Assembly: GCA_036924285.1 (NCBI GenBank)
Contig: JAYKYS010000001.1
Coordinates: 29,077,501-29,141,500, forward strand
Length of the DNA stretch: 64,000 nucleotides
Source: Asterella californica
Taxonomy: Eukaryota > Streptophyta > Marchantiopsida > Marchantiales > Aytoniaceae
Direction of reading: 5' to 3'
A program made the translations under genes and the position numbers. The notes beneath the pieces were generated by a model, which was not told where the DNA came from, made no database searches, and was given only the letters and a program-made list of their open reading frames with translations. How positions within the stretch are numbered: position 1 is the first letter of the stretch; each line of letters opens with the position of its first letter. Below are positions 48,201 to 57,489 of this stretch, piece after piece.

Positions 48201-48849
48201 TGGGTTTAGACATCACTGCAACCCAAGCTTCGTCTACCAACTTGATCTGCTTTCCAAACTGTCTAGCTGTGCAGATCTGAAATGCCACCTTGGCTCGTTG
48301 GAACTTACGAGCAGCGTGGTTTGGCTCCTTGGGTCTCTCTTTGATGATCAAAGGATGTGGTTGACCCAAGCCCCATCGATCCATGACAATGACATTCCCT
48401 TCTTGAACATCTAGCTTTGCCTTGGTCTCTTGTAACCAGGACCAGGACAAGATACCTTCCATCGTGTCACCTAAGCTCATAACTAAAAACTCGTGCTTCC
48501 TAGTTACCCCTCCAACAGTAACAAGAACACTCATGAGTTTTTCTGTAACGGTTGTGCTACCTTGCACAAACCTTATCAACAACGGGCTCATGATCTTGGT
48601 TCTAGTCACCCTCAAGGTCCTGACTAGTTTTTCATCCAAGACATTCACATCTGCTCCGGTATCAATAAGCAAACAACACCGGTGGTTTCCTATTTTTACT
48701 TCAATCCACGGTAGAAAATCTCCATGTTCTATCAAATGCTCACCAGCACATACCTCTGCTTCAGTAGTCGCCTCAACTGGTTCTTCAACATTGGTTGTCT
48801 CTTCAGCTGTCAACCCACGAACGTTGCTCGCTGTTGAACGTTGGGACAC
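45247..48849 (-). CDS. Ty3/gypsy Pol polyprotein, 1200 aa, open
   Basis: Protease: LLIDTGADVNV at ~60-70. Reverse transcriptase: ~290-480, with YLDD at 421-424. RNase H: ~560-680, with HTDAS at 568-572. Integrase zinc site: H753/H760/C790/C793. Integrase catalytic triad: D823, D883, E919, with the classical D-35-E spacing. A GPF/Y-like region lies near 1066-1080, and a chromodomain-like end at ~1128-1190 (YLCRWTGRVPGLVSEAWEYLDD). All motif residues are intact and no stop interrupts the frame. The frame opens at a GTG (48849) just after a stop and overlaps the end of gag by about 38 bases in the -1 frame, so expression would be by gag-pol frameshifting rather than a separate start. Confidence 0.96.
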   Translation of the reverse strand: MSQRSTASNVRGLTAEETTNVEEPVEATTEAEVCAGEHLIEHGDFLPWIEVKIGNHRCCLLIDTGADVNVLDEKLVRTLRVTRTKIMSPLLIRFVQGSTTVTEKLMSVLVTVGGVTRKHEFLVMSLGDTMEGILSWSWLQETKAKLDVQEGNVIVMDRWGLGQPHPLIIKERPKEPNHAARKFQRAKVAFQICTARQFGKQIKLVDEAWVAVMSKPKVETDEEERVAALPIHPDMQALIERYSHQMPDQLPTGLPPRRALDHAIDLVHGATPIVVPSRRMSFDELTELKTQLKELVAQGILRPSISPYAAPVLFVAKKDGGIRMCADYRALNKVTVKNKYPLPLMDETTDRLATGKYFTKLDLRSGYHQIRIKEGDEEKTAIRTRYGLFEYTVLPFGLSNAPGTFCRLMNEIFLDESVIVYLDDIIIFSSTWDQHLVDVEMVFKRLEEHQLYLKKSKCSFGQESVVFLECLIDAQGIHPNRAKIRAIVEWKRPESVHELRSFLGLATYFRRFVYQYAHKAAPLFGLLRKASKVVWNPAAERAFQGLKQALTEMPVLALPKMGEPFEVHTDASQWAIGGVLMQGKHPVAYESHKFSETEAKWPAHEQEMFAVVHCLKRWEHYLLPSKVTVVTDCEGNTYFQSKPRLSRKQQRWQVELARFDIEWRYQKGKENIPADVLSRRVQALTTQDTSEELFDRIRQALPDDPQAQRWTSQQERDPLVRNLSFRNGLWFYKQTKVYVPAGALRTLVMQECHDCELAGHGGQNRTLQRVKEQFYWPSMLEDVVKYVQTCLTCQQQRTERRRPAGLLRPLPIPDGPWESISMDLCTGLPESGGFDALLVVIDSFSKQAHLIPCREAVTSKGAAELFIRYVFKYHGMPKDIVSDLDRRFVAEFWKGLFRRLGTTLKFSSSYHPETDGQTERTIQIVEQGLRNYIMRDQRDWSEHLDLVEFTYNNTKHSSTGFKPFEVVYRGSHAPWTPIALATKGHENAGRSNQDPPDLETFIRVQGTVFQEAKKHMEKAQQRYAKYANRGRQDVQFEEGQRVWLRTKNFRIPAGVDLAKKLLPKWAGPFLIEKKLGPVTYKLRFPANLKHYHPIIHVSNLKMFREELELLPGRYQKWHPVLEALPRADDLELIEIVDHRASPNPDGAGEPVTQYLCRWTGRVPGLVSEAWEYLDDLALYKFQEPLRRYFVRRQSAVVSAS

Positions 48850-49918
48850 TCACGAGCAATGTGACCATCCCGTCCGCATCGAAAACAGATGATCGTCCTT
48901 GAAGGTGTAGCACTGCTAGCTCCACTGCTCCTAGCACCTGAAGTCGAAGCTTGGTTGGATCCTACATTGGATGCATAAGATCCAATAGGTCGTGTCTGAG
49001 TAGGACCACGAGAAACTCCTTGCTGTTGAGACCCACGAGAAAACCTCCTTCCCGCTGCACCAAATCTTCCACCACCACGTCCTCTACCACCTCTACTCTG
49101 AGAGGACGTTATCTGTCCTTGAGGATTGCGTCAAAATCCTCTACTAGGCTCGCCATCACTTGTTCCACGTTGAAACTTGGAGGGCTGCACGGTGTAGTTA
49201 CGTTCCCTAGTGTTCTCTGCTGCTTCCAGAAATGCAAACAAGTCTTGCATGTCCTCGGACTTATGAAACATAACCCAGCTATCAAACACACTAGCATAGA
49301 AACCTTGCAGACCTTTCTTCAAGTGAAACAGCAAGTCGGTGCGATCCACCATGTGCAAACGAGTAACCAACTCAGAAAATCGCTGGAGATACTGTCTGAT
49401 ACTCCCTGTCTGTCTCAGATGAATGAGCTCCAGTCGAAACTGTGTTGCTTCATCCACTGGTACCAGATGTCTTCTGAGTTCATCTTTCAGCTCCGGCCAA
49501 GTGGACATAGGAGTTGTACCGTTCAAACTCCTCATCCGCTGTTGACCTCCATACCATTCCTTAGCCTCTCCTTCCAGTCGTTGAAGGCTGATGGTGTCGC
49601 TGGTTCAGCCCACTTCACTTTCCGCTTGTGCCCTTCTTTGGCTGAGCTGCCTTCCGCAACATTCTCTTGCACCTTCTGTGATCCATCTTCATTCTTATCT
49701 GCTTGAGCAATATCAACTGCTTCTTCGCCTGGTAGTGCTAAATCCTTGACTTGCTCGATTTGTAGTACAGGGACCTCCGCTTCCTTCTCTTGTGTCGCTT
49801 TTGCTTGAGTTAAATCCGCCTTAAGCACCTTGTTCTCAGCTTCTACTTGCTCAAGTCGGCCTTCCAACTTTCTCAGCAATGCTTTCATCTCGTCCAACTC
49901 GGTCGACACAGCCTCCAT
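48810..49918 (-). pseudogene. Ty3/gypsy Gag, disrupted by a frame change and an in-frame stop
   Basis: The first frame starts with ATG at 49918 (MEAVSTELDEMKALL, a coiled-coil-like start with K/E-rich sequence) and stops at 49532-49534. The -1 frame starts at the overlapping ATG (49533-49535, an ATGA start-stop overlap) and carries the gag core WPELKDELRRHL...LRQTGSIRQYLQRFSEL. It hits TGA at 49131-49133, then stays open in the same frame through an RGG-rich stretch to a perfect CCHC knuckle CFRCGRDGHIAREC (about 48845-48890). It ends at 48810-48812. The internal TGA precedes CGC and could derive from CGA by CpG deamination. Confidence 0.85.
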
Positions 49919-49954
49919 TGTCGATGGTGTTTAGCAAAGACTCAACTTGAGCCT

Positions 49955-49966
49955 GCTCTGATACCA
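49955..49966 (-). other. Primer-binding site of the Ty3/gypsy element
   Basis: On the minus strand TGGTATCAGAGC lies two bases inside the 5' LTR (right copy), complementary to initiator tRNA-Met. Confidence 0.92.
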
Positions 49967-49968
49967 AC

Positions 49969-50914
49969 TGTAACGTTCGACCGCAGATCTCGGAACAGAT
50001 TCCTTTATCTCTAACCAATGAACTGCCGAACGTGAACCTCCCTGGAGACCTGTATACTTTATTTGTGTCTCCAGATCCAGTTCATTAAACTATCCGCTAA
50101 TAAGCACAGAGGATCTAATAACTGTTGAACGGATTTCAAATAACCAACTAGTCTTTTGTAGGTCTCTGGTCAAGCTTAGGTTACTAAATACAGGTGGAAT
50201 TATTCTAGACCTGGGTTGCATAAAATTTGGGCAGCGCTTCAGCTACTGGTGATCAAGTCGGAACGCCAAGACCCACAAGGAGCAACCGCCAAGACTAGGA
50301 GACCTAGTAGTTGCTAGGAAGTAGGAAGGCAAAGCAATTACACCGAAATAAAGTCAACACGACACCAGATGCGCCCAACTCAGTTTTGGCACACAACTCA
50401 AGCCTACTTATCAGAATGGAGAAAGTCACGAGCTCATATACATTACATGGCATTACTTGCTGACAAGGTCACGCAGCGCTCTTGGACCGGCAATCCTTCA
50501 CTACTCAGCAACTCCAGAACTAAGACTTCACCAGAGAACCTAATTTCACTCTGAACGCCCTGATTTCTGTTACTCAACAGATCAGACCCCAAGTCAGCGC
50601 CCTAATCAACACCCCAAGTCTGCTCTCAAGGTCCCTCTTCAAATCTGCTCTCCAAGGAGCTTGATGTGCATCAGTTCTAGCTCCTGATTTCTGACCTCAA
50701 AGGCAATGTACACTACACTGAAAAATACAGTCTCCTCCCTCACTACCAAGAGTGCTCTCTCCAAAACTGAAAAACTGAGAATGGCCTCCTTTAGGGCTCG
50801 CGACACTCTTTTATCTAGTCTCTTGAGCCTGCTTTATGATCATGCAGCTGCCACGTTTGGGTTAATCACTGCCCGAATGCCATCTGGTTTGGGGAAAAAG
50901 CAAAAGGTGTTACA
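49969..50914 (-). repeat. 5' LTR of the Ty3/gypsy element (right copy)
   Basis: 946 bp, same ends as the left LTR, followed by the GTTAT target duplication at 50915-50919. Confidence 0.97.
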
Positions 50915-50919
50915 GTTAT

Positions 50920-53900
50920 TGCATCGTAATACTGCATACGACTGCCGACACGACATATATGCTACGCTATGCTATGCAGTCGGGATCGATCACCCAGATC
51001 AGATATGGATCTCTCTCCTTGTAAAATGTCAAGTACGTTTTCTTTACTTGTCTGATCACTCCACAGTTACAGTGAAGGAAAATGAGGTTCATATATTACA
51101 AGGATGTTGCCAAAGTGCCCCAACGGTAGGCCTGCATGGCGTGGATGTCTTGTCAGAAAACTTCGATGCTGAAAGCCTACTCTCGAAGTTTAGCCAGGCA
51201 GTGACTGATTATTAAACTTAGGAAGTACGGCTTACCAGGCTGGCTTTCTTGCCGGATCCTGGTCCAGGATCGGAGTACCGTACTGCTTTCCCAATTCGCT
51301 ATTAAAATTGCTTTGACCTTGAGAATCGCGAACTTATACAGAAATTCGTGATAAAACTAGAGAAACTTTCTTTTAAGTACAGTTATCGTGAAATATCAAA
51401 TCAGAATAATGTGTAATATCTGATTCACAATAATATTCTGTATATTTACCACTCATTCTAAGCAAATGACCCTAAAATTTAACACCAAATTCAACCTTTT
51501 AGAGAATGCCACGGTGGCAACTGAAACCTGAAACTCAGACAACCACGAATCTCTACCACAGAATAATAATTACTTATAATAATAACTACATTTCTCTAAA
51601 ACAGATAGCGAATTAAACAGAATATTAGCCTTTAATTTGTTTGTGATAGTTTCCATTTGACGACTCGTATATACTTCTGAATATTGAGTCGATTTCTCTA
51701 AGACTTTTGTTTAACTTGATCCAAATTGGATGCAAGATCTTCACTTAGTAGTCAAAACCATCCTTTCACACTGTCCTATATAATTACAGTTTATAGACGA
51801 CCTATCTATGTCATTTATGTCGATATATGATGAACTAAATTGAATCACACTCTTTCAAGACCCTTAGGCCCATAAAGCGATAGTAAGGAAACAGTCAAAG
51901 TGGTTCCACTACTACTACATGAAACCATTCGTCTCTATGGCGTCAATCGTCTCAAGACAGACAATAATACAAATTACCTAACTGCAGTGTATTGTATGTT
52001 AGAGACAAAATACACACAACTTATTTTCTACAACAATACAGGTACCCTTTTAATTTGTTCGTGTATAACGGCCCGTAGCCGGGGCGGCGGCCGATTCCTC
52101 CTGCCGGGGGTCTCAGGCTGTGCAAGGAATGGCAGCAGCGCACGGCTGCACAAAGCCCCACAACGAAAGAGCTCTCAAAACACTTAAAAGAAAGAAAAGG
52201 TTCGTTTATAACGAACACTTCATTTACGGTACTTGGATCATTTATAATTAGGTGAAGCTCTTGACCGTTCAAGACCATCAGGTGCTTCACTCTACATTTC
52301 GTGTTTATATTTGTACATTTGTATATTCACCTCATGTACATTTCAGAAGTGTACATGAGATGTTATTTATGAGCTAATCCTCCTGTTAGGAAGGGTTAGT
52401 TCCAAATAATGTCTCAAATATAGACTTCATCCGTAAAAAAGAATGAAACTTATAGTCGGTTAGTTCCAGGTACAGTGACTTCACTTATGGGTTCTCTTGT
52501 TTTCGAGAGGCCATGTGTTTCATGACCCTAAGACATGTTTAAATTAAGCTTTTTAAATATAATCATTTAATTTTAGATATATAATTTTAGATAATAATTT
52601 ATCTTTTAACCAGGTCTTGATATTTTTCCTTCCCCTATACTTCCGCCTTGAAGAATTTCCACTGCACCCCTGTAAGACTTGTATTTCAATTTATATTACA
52701 CCCCTTTTCTTCACTGTATAAGGTCGTGGAGTCTTCCACGTGTGGTATTTTAAAATTTTTATCTTTTTCTTCTTATTTGTACAAGGCCGTGGGGCAGAAT
52801 ATTTTGTTATTGTCTTCACGATGCAGAGAGAATAACTACTCATGATTTCATCAAAGACGTTATATTTGTTATTAATACAAGATAGCGGTTACATGTAGGA
52901 GAGCTTGATATACTCTTTAGATGGGAAATTCAATTAGAGCTGATCTATACCTAGATGAGAGAGAATCAAGTATCTGTAACAGATGTAGTTGTCATGAATT
53001 TGACACGAGACTCGGTGAAGAGACAAGTTATCGCCAAGTATAGGAATATGCAAGAGTTAAACAGCTTCCTCCTTAACCTTGGAAATGTATAGATTGTGAT
53101 ACTCGAAGCAAGAAGGATTGTTATCCTTCGGGTCCCTCTTTCCCTTGTACGGCTTGATGAGGTCTTTCCATCCGTTGGCTATTCATCGCGTCGCGTTCTC
53201 CTACACTTGACGGTTTACGTGTCTAACATCTCAGATTGTGATCTGAGGATCTCCGTGTTCCCTCGTCCAGAATCACTGGACGATATCTTATGGAATAGAG
53301 AAGGTTAACTTGTTAGCGAAAGTTCAAGGAGTGTCTGCGGGAATGCTTACTCGCTCAAAGCGACTTCGAAGGGCGAATTTTTGTACTTCCGCGTCCAGTG
53401 ACACGATGGCCGGGATCAGGTGCCGAACACGATCTATGCTGTACAGAGCGTGTCAGAGAACTTGAGTGAAGACGAGATGTCTCTGCTACGATACTTAAAA
53501 CTTCTGCGAGTTTGGACGTTTCTCAATAGCAGCAGTTCTTTAATTCAATCTAAAATTATGTATTGCTTGAAAGACGAAGTGCGAATGTGAGCGTGGTCGC
53601 TAGATTCACATGATGATTCACAACTGCATCGTTTACTATAACTAGGAACGATACAGGAGGGAGGAACATCCTACTGTACTTGGCATCCATCAGTTCTTGG
53701 CTACCTGCAAATGGTGTACCTCTAGGGCCCACTTTCTTTCCCGACTGGAGTGTCAATCTCTGACTGATCTGTCTGTGCAAAAGTCCTGAGCTAGATAAAG
53801 GTCTCACACAGAGAAAAACTTCAAGCGGCATTTAATTGCTAATCTCTCAACTGAATCCTACGTTGACAGTCAACATCCATCCGATACGTTGTTCCTTTTT

Positions 53901-54933
53901 GACTTGTGGAGTCTACTGGCTATTTGGAGAGAGAGCTGGGACGTGAAGTTCTAGATCTGCCCTGCACCTTGCCTCAAAGTCTTGGCGTCAAGCTGGCCAC
54001 CTTGTAGAAGAGGTGAACGTCCTCGCGACCGAGCCTCATCAAGGAGGACATGGAGAGTCATGCTGATGAGTTTCCAAAGTGCAGCCAATCGGAACACAGA
54101 GCAGCTCCTGAGTTTAAAACAAGCGGCCAAGTGCCATTAATGCTCGTTTGTTTCCTTTTCACGCGACCCAATGAACAAATATGCAGAGGAGAAGTGAAAT
54201 GGTAGCAGTGTAGCACTGAACGAACGTTTCGTTTTGACTTCTTATGCTCCACTCGGCAGACAAGAACGGTTGTTCGCATCGTTGGAGTTCTCCATACGTT
54301 TAGGCTTTGCTATTACAAAGTTTTCTTATGGTGCACCAAAGCCTCGGATACTTGACACCTCCATCGTGAGGGAGACGTTTGTCCTAAAGCGTATAACCGG
54401 CCAACAGAAACACCCGCACGTTGAGCTCTATCCTCGAATCTTTGTAGATCTGCAGCAATTCAGCTGACATTCTCTAGTGAAGCTACTGAAATGGCTCCTT
54501 CGCTTTCTTTGAGGCGAGCGCTTTGCTGGCAAATCTTTGTTGCTCCCTACGTGAGCCCTTAGAGAGGAGGAACTTGGCATTCCACTTCCGAGCTCGAACA
54601 TAAGTGCTGGCTGCAATCAATACCATGCCATGATTCACTATCTGCAACTGTTTGAGTTGGGCGTGGCATACCACACTAGAAAACCCGAAACTGAACTTGC
54701 CATGTCAAAAGCAGACCGACCGTTGAACATCCTATAACTTGAGTTCAATGCTAGGCGGAGGAATAGATGACTCCAATCGTTAGAGCACAGCAGCAGACGC
54801 CATAATTTGGATGGACGTTTTAAAATCTATCTATAGCAGGACTTCGTAGGACCACTTCACCCTGTGGTCTCAAGAGTTGAGAGGGATAAATCCGAGCATC
54901 ATTAGAACCCTGTCGACTTAGATACCACCCATT
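50920..54933. other. Region between the Ty3/gypsy element and DUF247 gene 2
   Basis: Mostly AT-rich to 53 kb. The open frame running out of the LTR to 51215 has no recognised motif. The minus-strand frame 54483-54674 ends in a Lys/Arg-rich stretch but has no family match or splice context I can support. The promoter of DUF247 gene 2 should lie in the last few hundred bases; only a weak TATA-like CTATCTATAG near 54827 was seen. Confidence 0.4.
52067..52165. other. GC-rich islet in AT-rich DNA
   Basis: About 100 bases (ACGGCCCGTAGCCGGGGCGG and onward) are strongly GC-rich within a multi-kilobase AT-rich region. No coding or RNA motif was recognised; it may be a small insertion of foreign or repeat DNA. 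Confidence 0.5.
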
Positions 54934-57489
54934 ATGTTGGCTCGCTCGATGGAACAGATTCGTAAGAACGAGCGAGCGAAAGAAGAAAAGGCGAGGATTC
55001 TGAACGTAGAAAGGCGCAAGATGTTCTGTGAGATCAATATGGAGGAGCTTATCCACATGGTGATTGATAAGGAAAGGCGTGTTCAGTGTTCTTTCTTCAA
55101 AGTTCCGGACCCCATCAGAAGAGTCAGCGAGCCGAGTTACGATCCACGCCTGATTTCGTTCGGCCTTTACGGAAGGAGTGATGAGCGCTGGGCTTTAATG
55201 GAGAAGGTCAAGCTGGAAGTAGCGAGCATTGTTCTGAAAGTATTAAGGGATGCGATCGAGGATGAGAAGAGAAACATTTACGTGAATGTGTCTGGAGAGA
55301 AGGCAAAGATTGAAGCAATTTGGCATCACTTGTGTGATAAGATTGTCCCAGTCGGCCACAACGAATCAGGGCAGTACATCTGGAAGCTGTACTCTGATGC
55401 ACCTTCCGACCTCTCATTCCCTGTCGTCAGACATCTGCTGGTTCTGGATGCAATTTTTCTGTCAAGTTTCATGCTTTTCCAGCGCGCCGAACGCAAAACC
55501 AGGTCATTCGGACTTGCTGGATTCGAAAAGTACGAACCTTTACGTCGTGTGTTCACAAGAGCCGGGATCTTATGCAATCTCAACATTATTGCCTCTGACA
55601 TGTGGTTGTTCGAGAACCAAATTCCACTTGTGCTGATCAGGAAAATGGTCAGGGAGATGTATATTCATGAGGAGGATGAAGAGAGGATGAGTCCAGAGCA
55701 GAAAAACGCAGGTGCTGAGCAAGCTTTTGAAATTCTTGTCAAGGATTCAGTCCAAAGAATGCTGCGTGTTCTCCCAGGCAATTACAGGAGAAAGCCTGGC
55801 CAGGAGGCTGACGGGACCACGACTGACAAGATGCTGAGGAGCAGTCACCTTAGAAAGTATAGTCATCTTCTTGAGTGTTTATATAGATTAGTTTGTAGCC
55901 CAGAAGAAAAACCGACCATCGATCCTGCTGAGAGTCTGAAGCCTGTGCCTAGCTTTCCTGAAGAGAAAGAGCCCCGTGATCCATTTCAACCGATGCTCAG
56001 AGTGGTGTCATTCGTAACGAATTTAATGAGAGGTAGGAAGAGGAAGTCAGAAGAGGAGGAGACCGTGGAAAAGACAACCAGGACCAGAGGGTTGATTATC
56101 CCCAAAGCCAAACCGTCGAAAGGACCCCCCAAGACCCATACTGACGAAGAAGAAGAAGAGGGTCCTGAGCTTGTCCGACGCCATTCCATGGCTCAGTCCC
56201 CAGAAGACTATGGATCTGAAAGCCTAAGAAGCCGTGGAAGTGGAGTGATGTTTCCTCGGAGTCCAGAGCAGACAACGGAAGCTCATCCAGCAGGAGTGCG
56301 AGGGGATCCAAGCCGCTGGGAAGGATCTGAGTCGCCGCAGGTGGAATACGTTGGCGTTTCGCCGATACAAGATCACGGGGAAAGCGTCCAAATTTCTGAG
56401 GAAATAGAAGGACCAATGGCCATAGCTTCCGGCCAGATGCAGCGACAAGAAGGTGAAATCATGGAGGAACCTTCTACGAGCGAGCAGGAGCCTGCGAGTC
56501 TCGATGATAGTCATCAACCCCTGATGCAATCACTCGAGGATGAAAGAAATCCTGCATCCAGCAGTAAAGAGGACGATCAAGGGCCTCCCGGATCAATCAT
56601 GAGACGGGTTTCTACGAAAAGGAAACGAGTTTCAATACTGGAGCCAGCAACAGTGATAGAGATGGAGCCCATGACGTCTGGGGAACCAACCGGATTAGAG
56701 ATCGCCCGATTCATCGGCAACATGCCGAAGTATTTCGATTATAACTACAAAGCTACAAGGATGTATCCACCAATGTGGAGTGGTCAACAGGCTCAGTCTG
56801 CAGGAGCCAGAGCAGCTGAAGCAGAACAGGACTATAACTGTCTTAACAGCAAGTTCCTGAATAAAATATGTGCTAGTGCTTGTCAAGGCACTCTTAAGAT
56901 AGATTCCTATACTCTCCCAACTGTTACCAATCTACGGGAAGTAGGGATCCGGGTGGAAGGTGACTCCTCTGCAGGTTTCAACTGTAAGGTAGAACTGCAG
57001 GACAGCTCTTTGCCATGGGGCAACGCCACTCTGCACATATCGCCGCTCAATGTTGATGGAAACACCGAAAGGCTTCTACGAAACCTGGTTGCCTTTGAGA
57101 TAGTGAGCACTTCAGGGCACAGACTTCTAACTTACCTTCAATGCTTGGATGACTTGATCAACACCCAAGGAGACGTCTGTTTGCTAAAAGAAGGCAGACG
57201 GCCGGTCATTTTGAATAGCTCCTTGGACGAGAGAGATGTGGCCAAGCTGTTCAACAGGATGCTTCTCAACTGCACTGTGTATCATAACCCACAGTTGCAA
57301 GACATCCGCCATAAAGTGCGATTGTATTATCTTCAGCAATGGAGGCGCGGCTGGACAGAGTTTAAGGAGAGGTATGGTGTGTGCAGCAAGCCTTGGGTGG
57401 CAATATCTTTGTTAGCTGGATTCTTGGTTCTGGGTATGACCGCTGTTCAAACTGTGTACACCGTCATTAGCTTCTACCAAGGGTCTTGA
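54934..57489 (+). CDS. DUF247 protein 2, 851 aa, single exon
   Basis: Paralogue of the gene at 39832-42504, in the opposite orientation. N-terminal half-domain at ~40-325: FFKVPDPIRRV, ISFGLYGR, and LFENQIPLVLI at 225-235. A long acidic and basic linker covers ~326-640, with a K/R-rich patch RGRKRKSEEEE near 366 and a glutamate run near 404. The C-terminal half-domain is at ~655-815 (GIRVEGD, HISPLNVDG, LRNLVAFEIV, TYLQCLDDLIN), and a hydrophobic anchor at ~820-845 lies near the C-terminus. The linker aligns poorly with the paralogue, while both DUF247 halves align closely without gaps of note. The function is unknown; I infer a C-terminal membrane anchor. The ATG at 54934 is the first in frame; Met6 is an alternative. 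Confidence 0.93.
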   Translation: MLARSMEQIRKNERAKEEKARILNVERRKMFCEINMEELIHMVIDKERRVQCSFFKVPDPIRRVSEPSYDPRLISFGLYGRSDERWALMEKVKLEVASIVLKVLRDAIEDEKRNIYVNVSGEKAKIEAIWHHLCDKIVPVGHNESGQYIWKLYSDAPSDLSFPVVRHLLVLDAIFLSSFMLFQRAERKTRSFGLAGFEKYEPLRRVFTRAGILCNLNIIASDMWLFENQIPLVLIRKMVREMYIHEEDEERMSPEQKNAGAEQAFEILVKDSVQRMLRVLPGNYRRKPGQEADGTTTDKMLRSSHLRKYSHLLECLYRLVCSPEEKPTIDPAESLKPVPSFPEEKEPRDPFQPMLRVVSFVTNLMRGRKRKSEEEETVEKTTRTRGLIIPKAKPSKGPPKTHTDEEEEEGPELVRRHSMAQSPEDYGSESLRSRGSGVMFPRSPEQTTEAHPAGVRGDPSRWEGSESPQVEYVGVSPIQDHGESVQISEEIEGPMAIASGQMQRQEGEIMEEPSTSEQEPASLDDSHQPLMQSLEDERNPASSSKEDDQGPPGSIMRRVSTKRKRVSILEPATVIEMEPMTSGEPTGLEIARFIGNMPKYFDYNYKATRMYPPMWSGQQAQSAGARAAEAEQDYNCLNSKFLNKICASACQGTLKIDSYTLPTVTNLREVGIRVEGDSSAGFNCKVELQDSSLPWGNATLHISPLNVDGNTERLLRNLVAFEIVSTSGHRLLTYLQCLDDLINTQGDVCLLKEGRRPVILNSSLDERDVAKLFNRMLLNCTVYHNPQLQDIRHKVRLYYLQQWRRGWTEFKERYGVCSKPWVAISLLAGFLVLGMTAVQTVYTVISFYQGS

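Larger units (their letters stand above)
43899..50914 (-). mobile_element. Complete young Ty3/gypsy chromovirus-like retrotransposon
   Basis: 7,016 bp, oriented on the minus strand, flanked by the 5-bp target duplication GTTAT (43894-43898 and 50915-50919). Both LTRs are 946 bp, bounded by TG...CA, and differ at 7 positions (about 0.7%), which means a recent insertion. PBS, gag, protease, RT, RNase H, integrase, a chromodomain-like tail and the polypurine tract follow in Ty3/gypsy order. Pol is open over 1200 codons; gag is disrupted. The element sits between the two divergent DUF247 genes. Confidence 0.97.

Noticed and set aside
52333..52371. 10-bp inverted repeat CTCATGTACA/TGTACATGAG
   Set aside because: Short and AT-rich; expected by chance in this much sequence.
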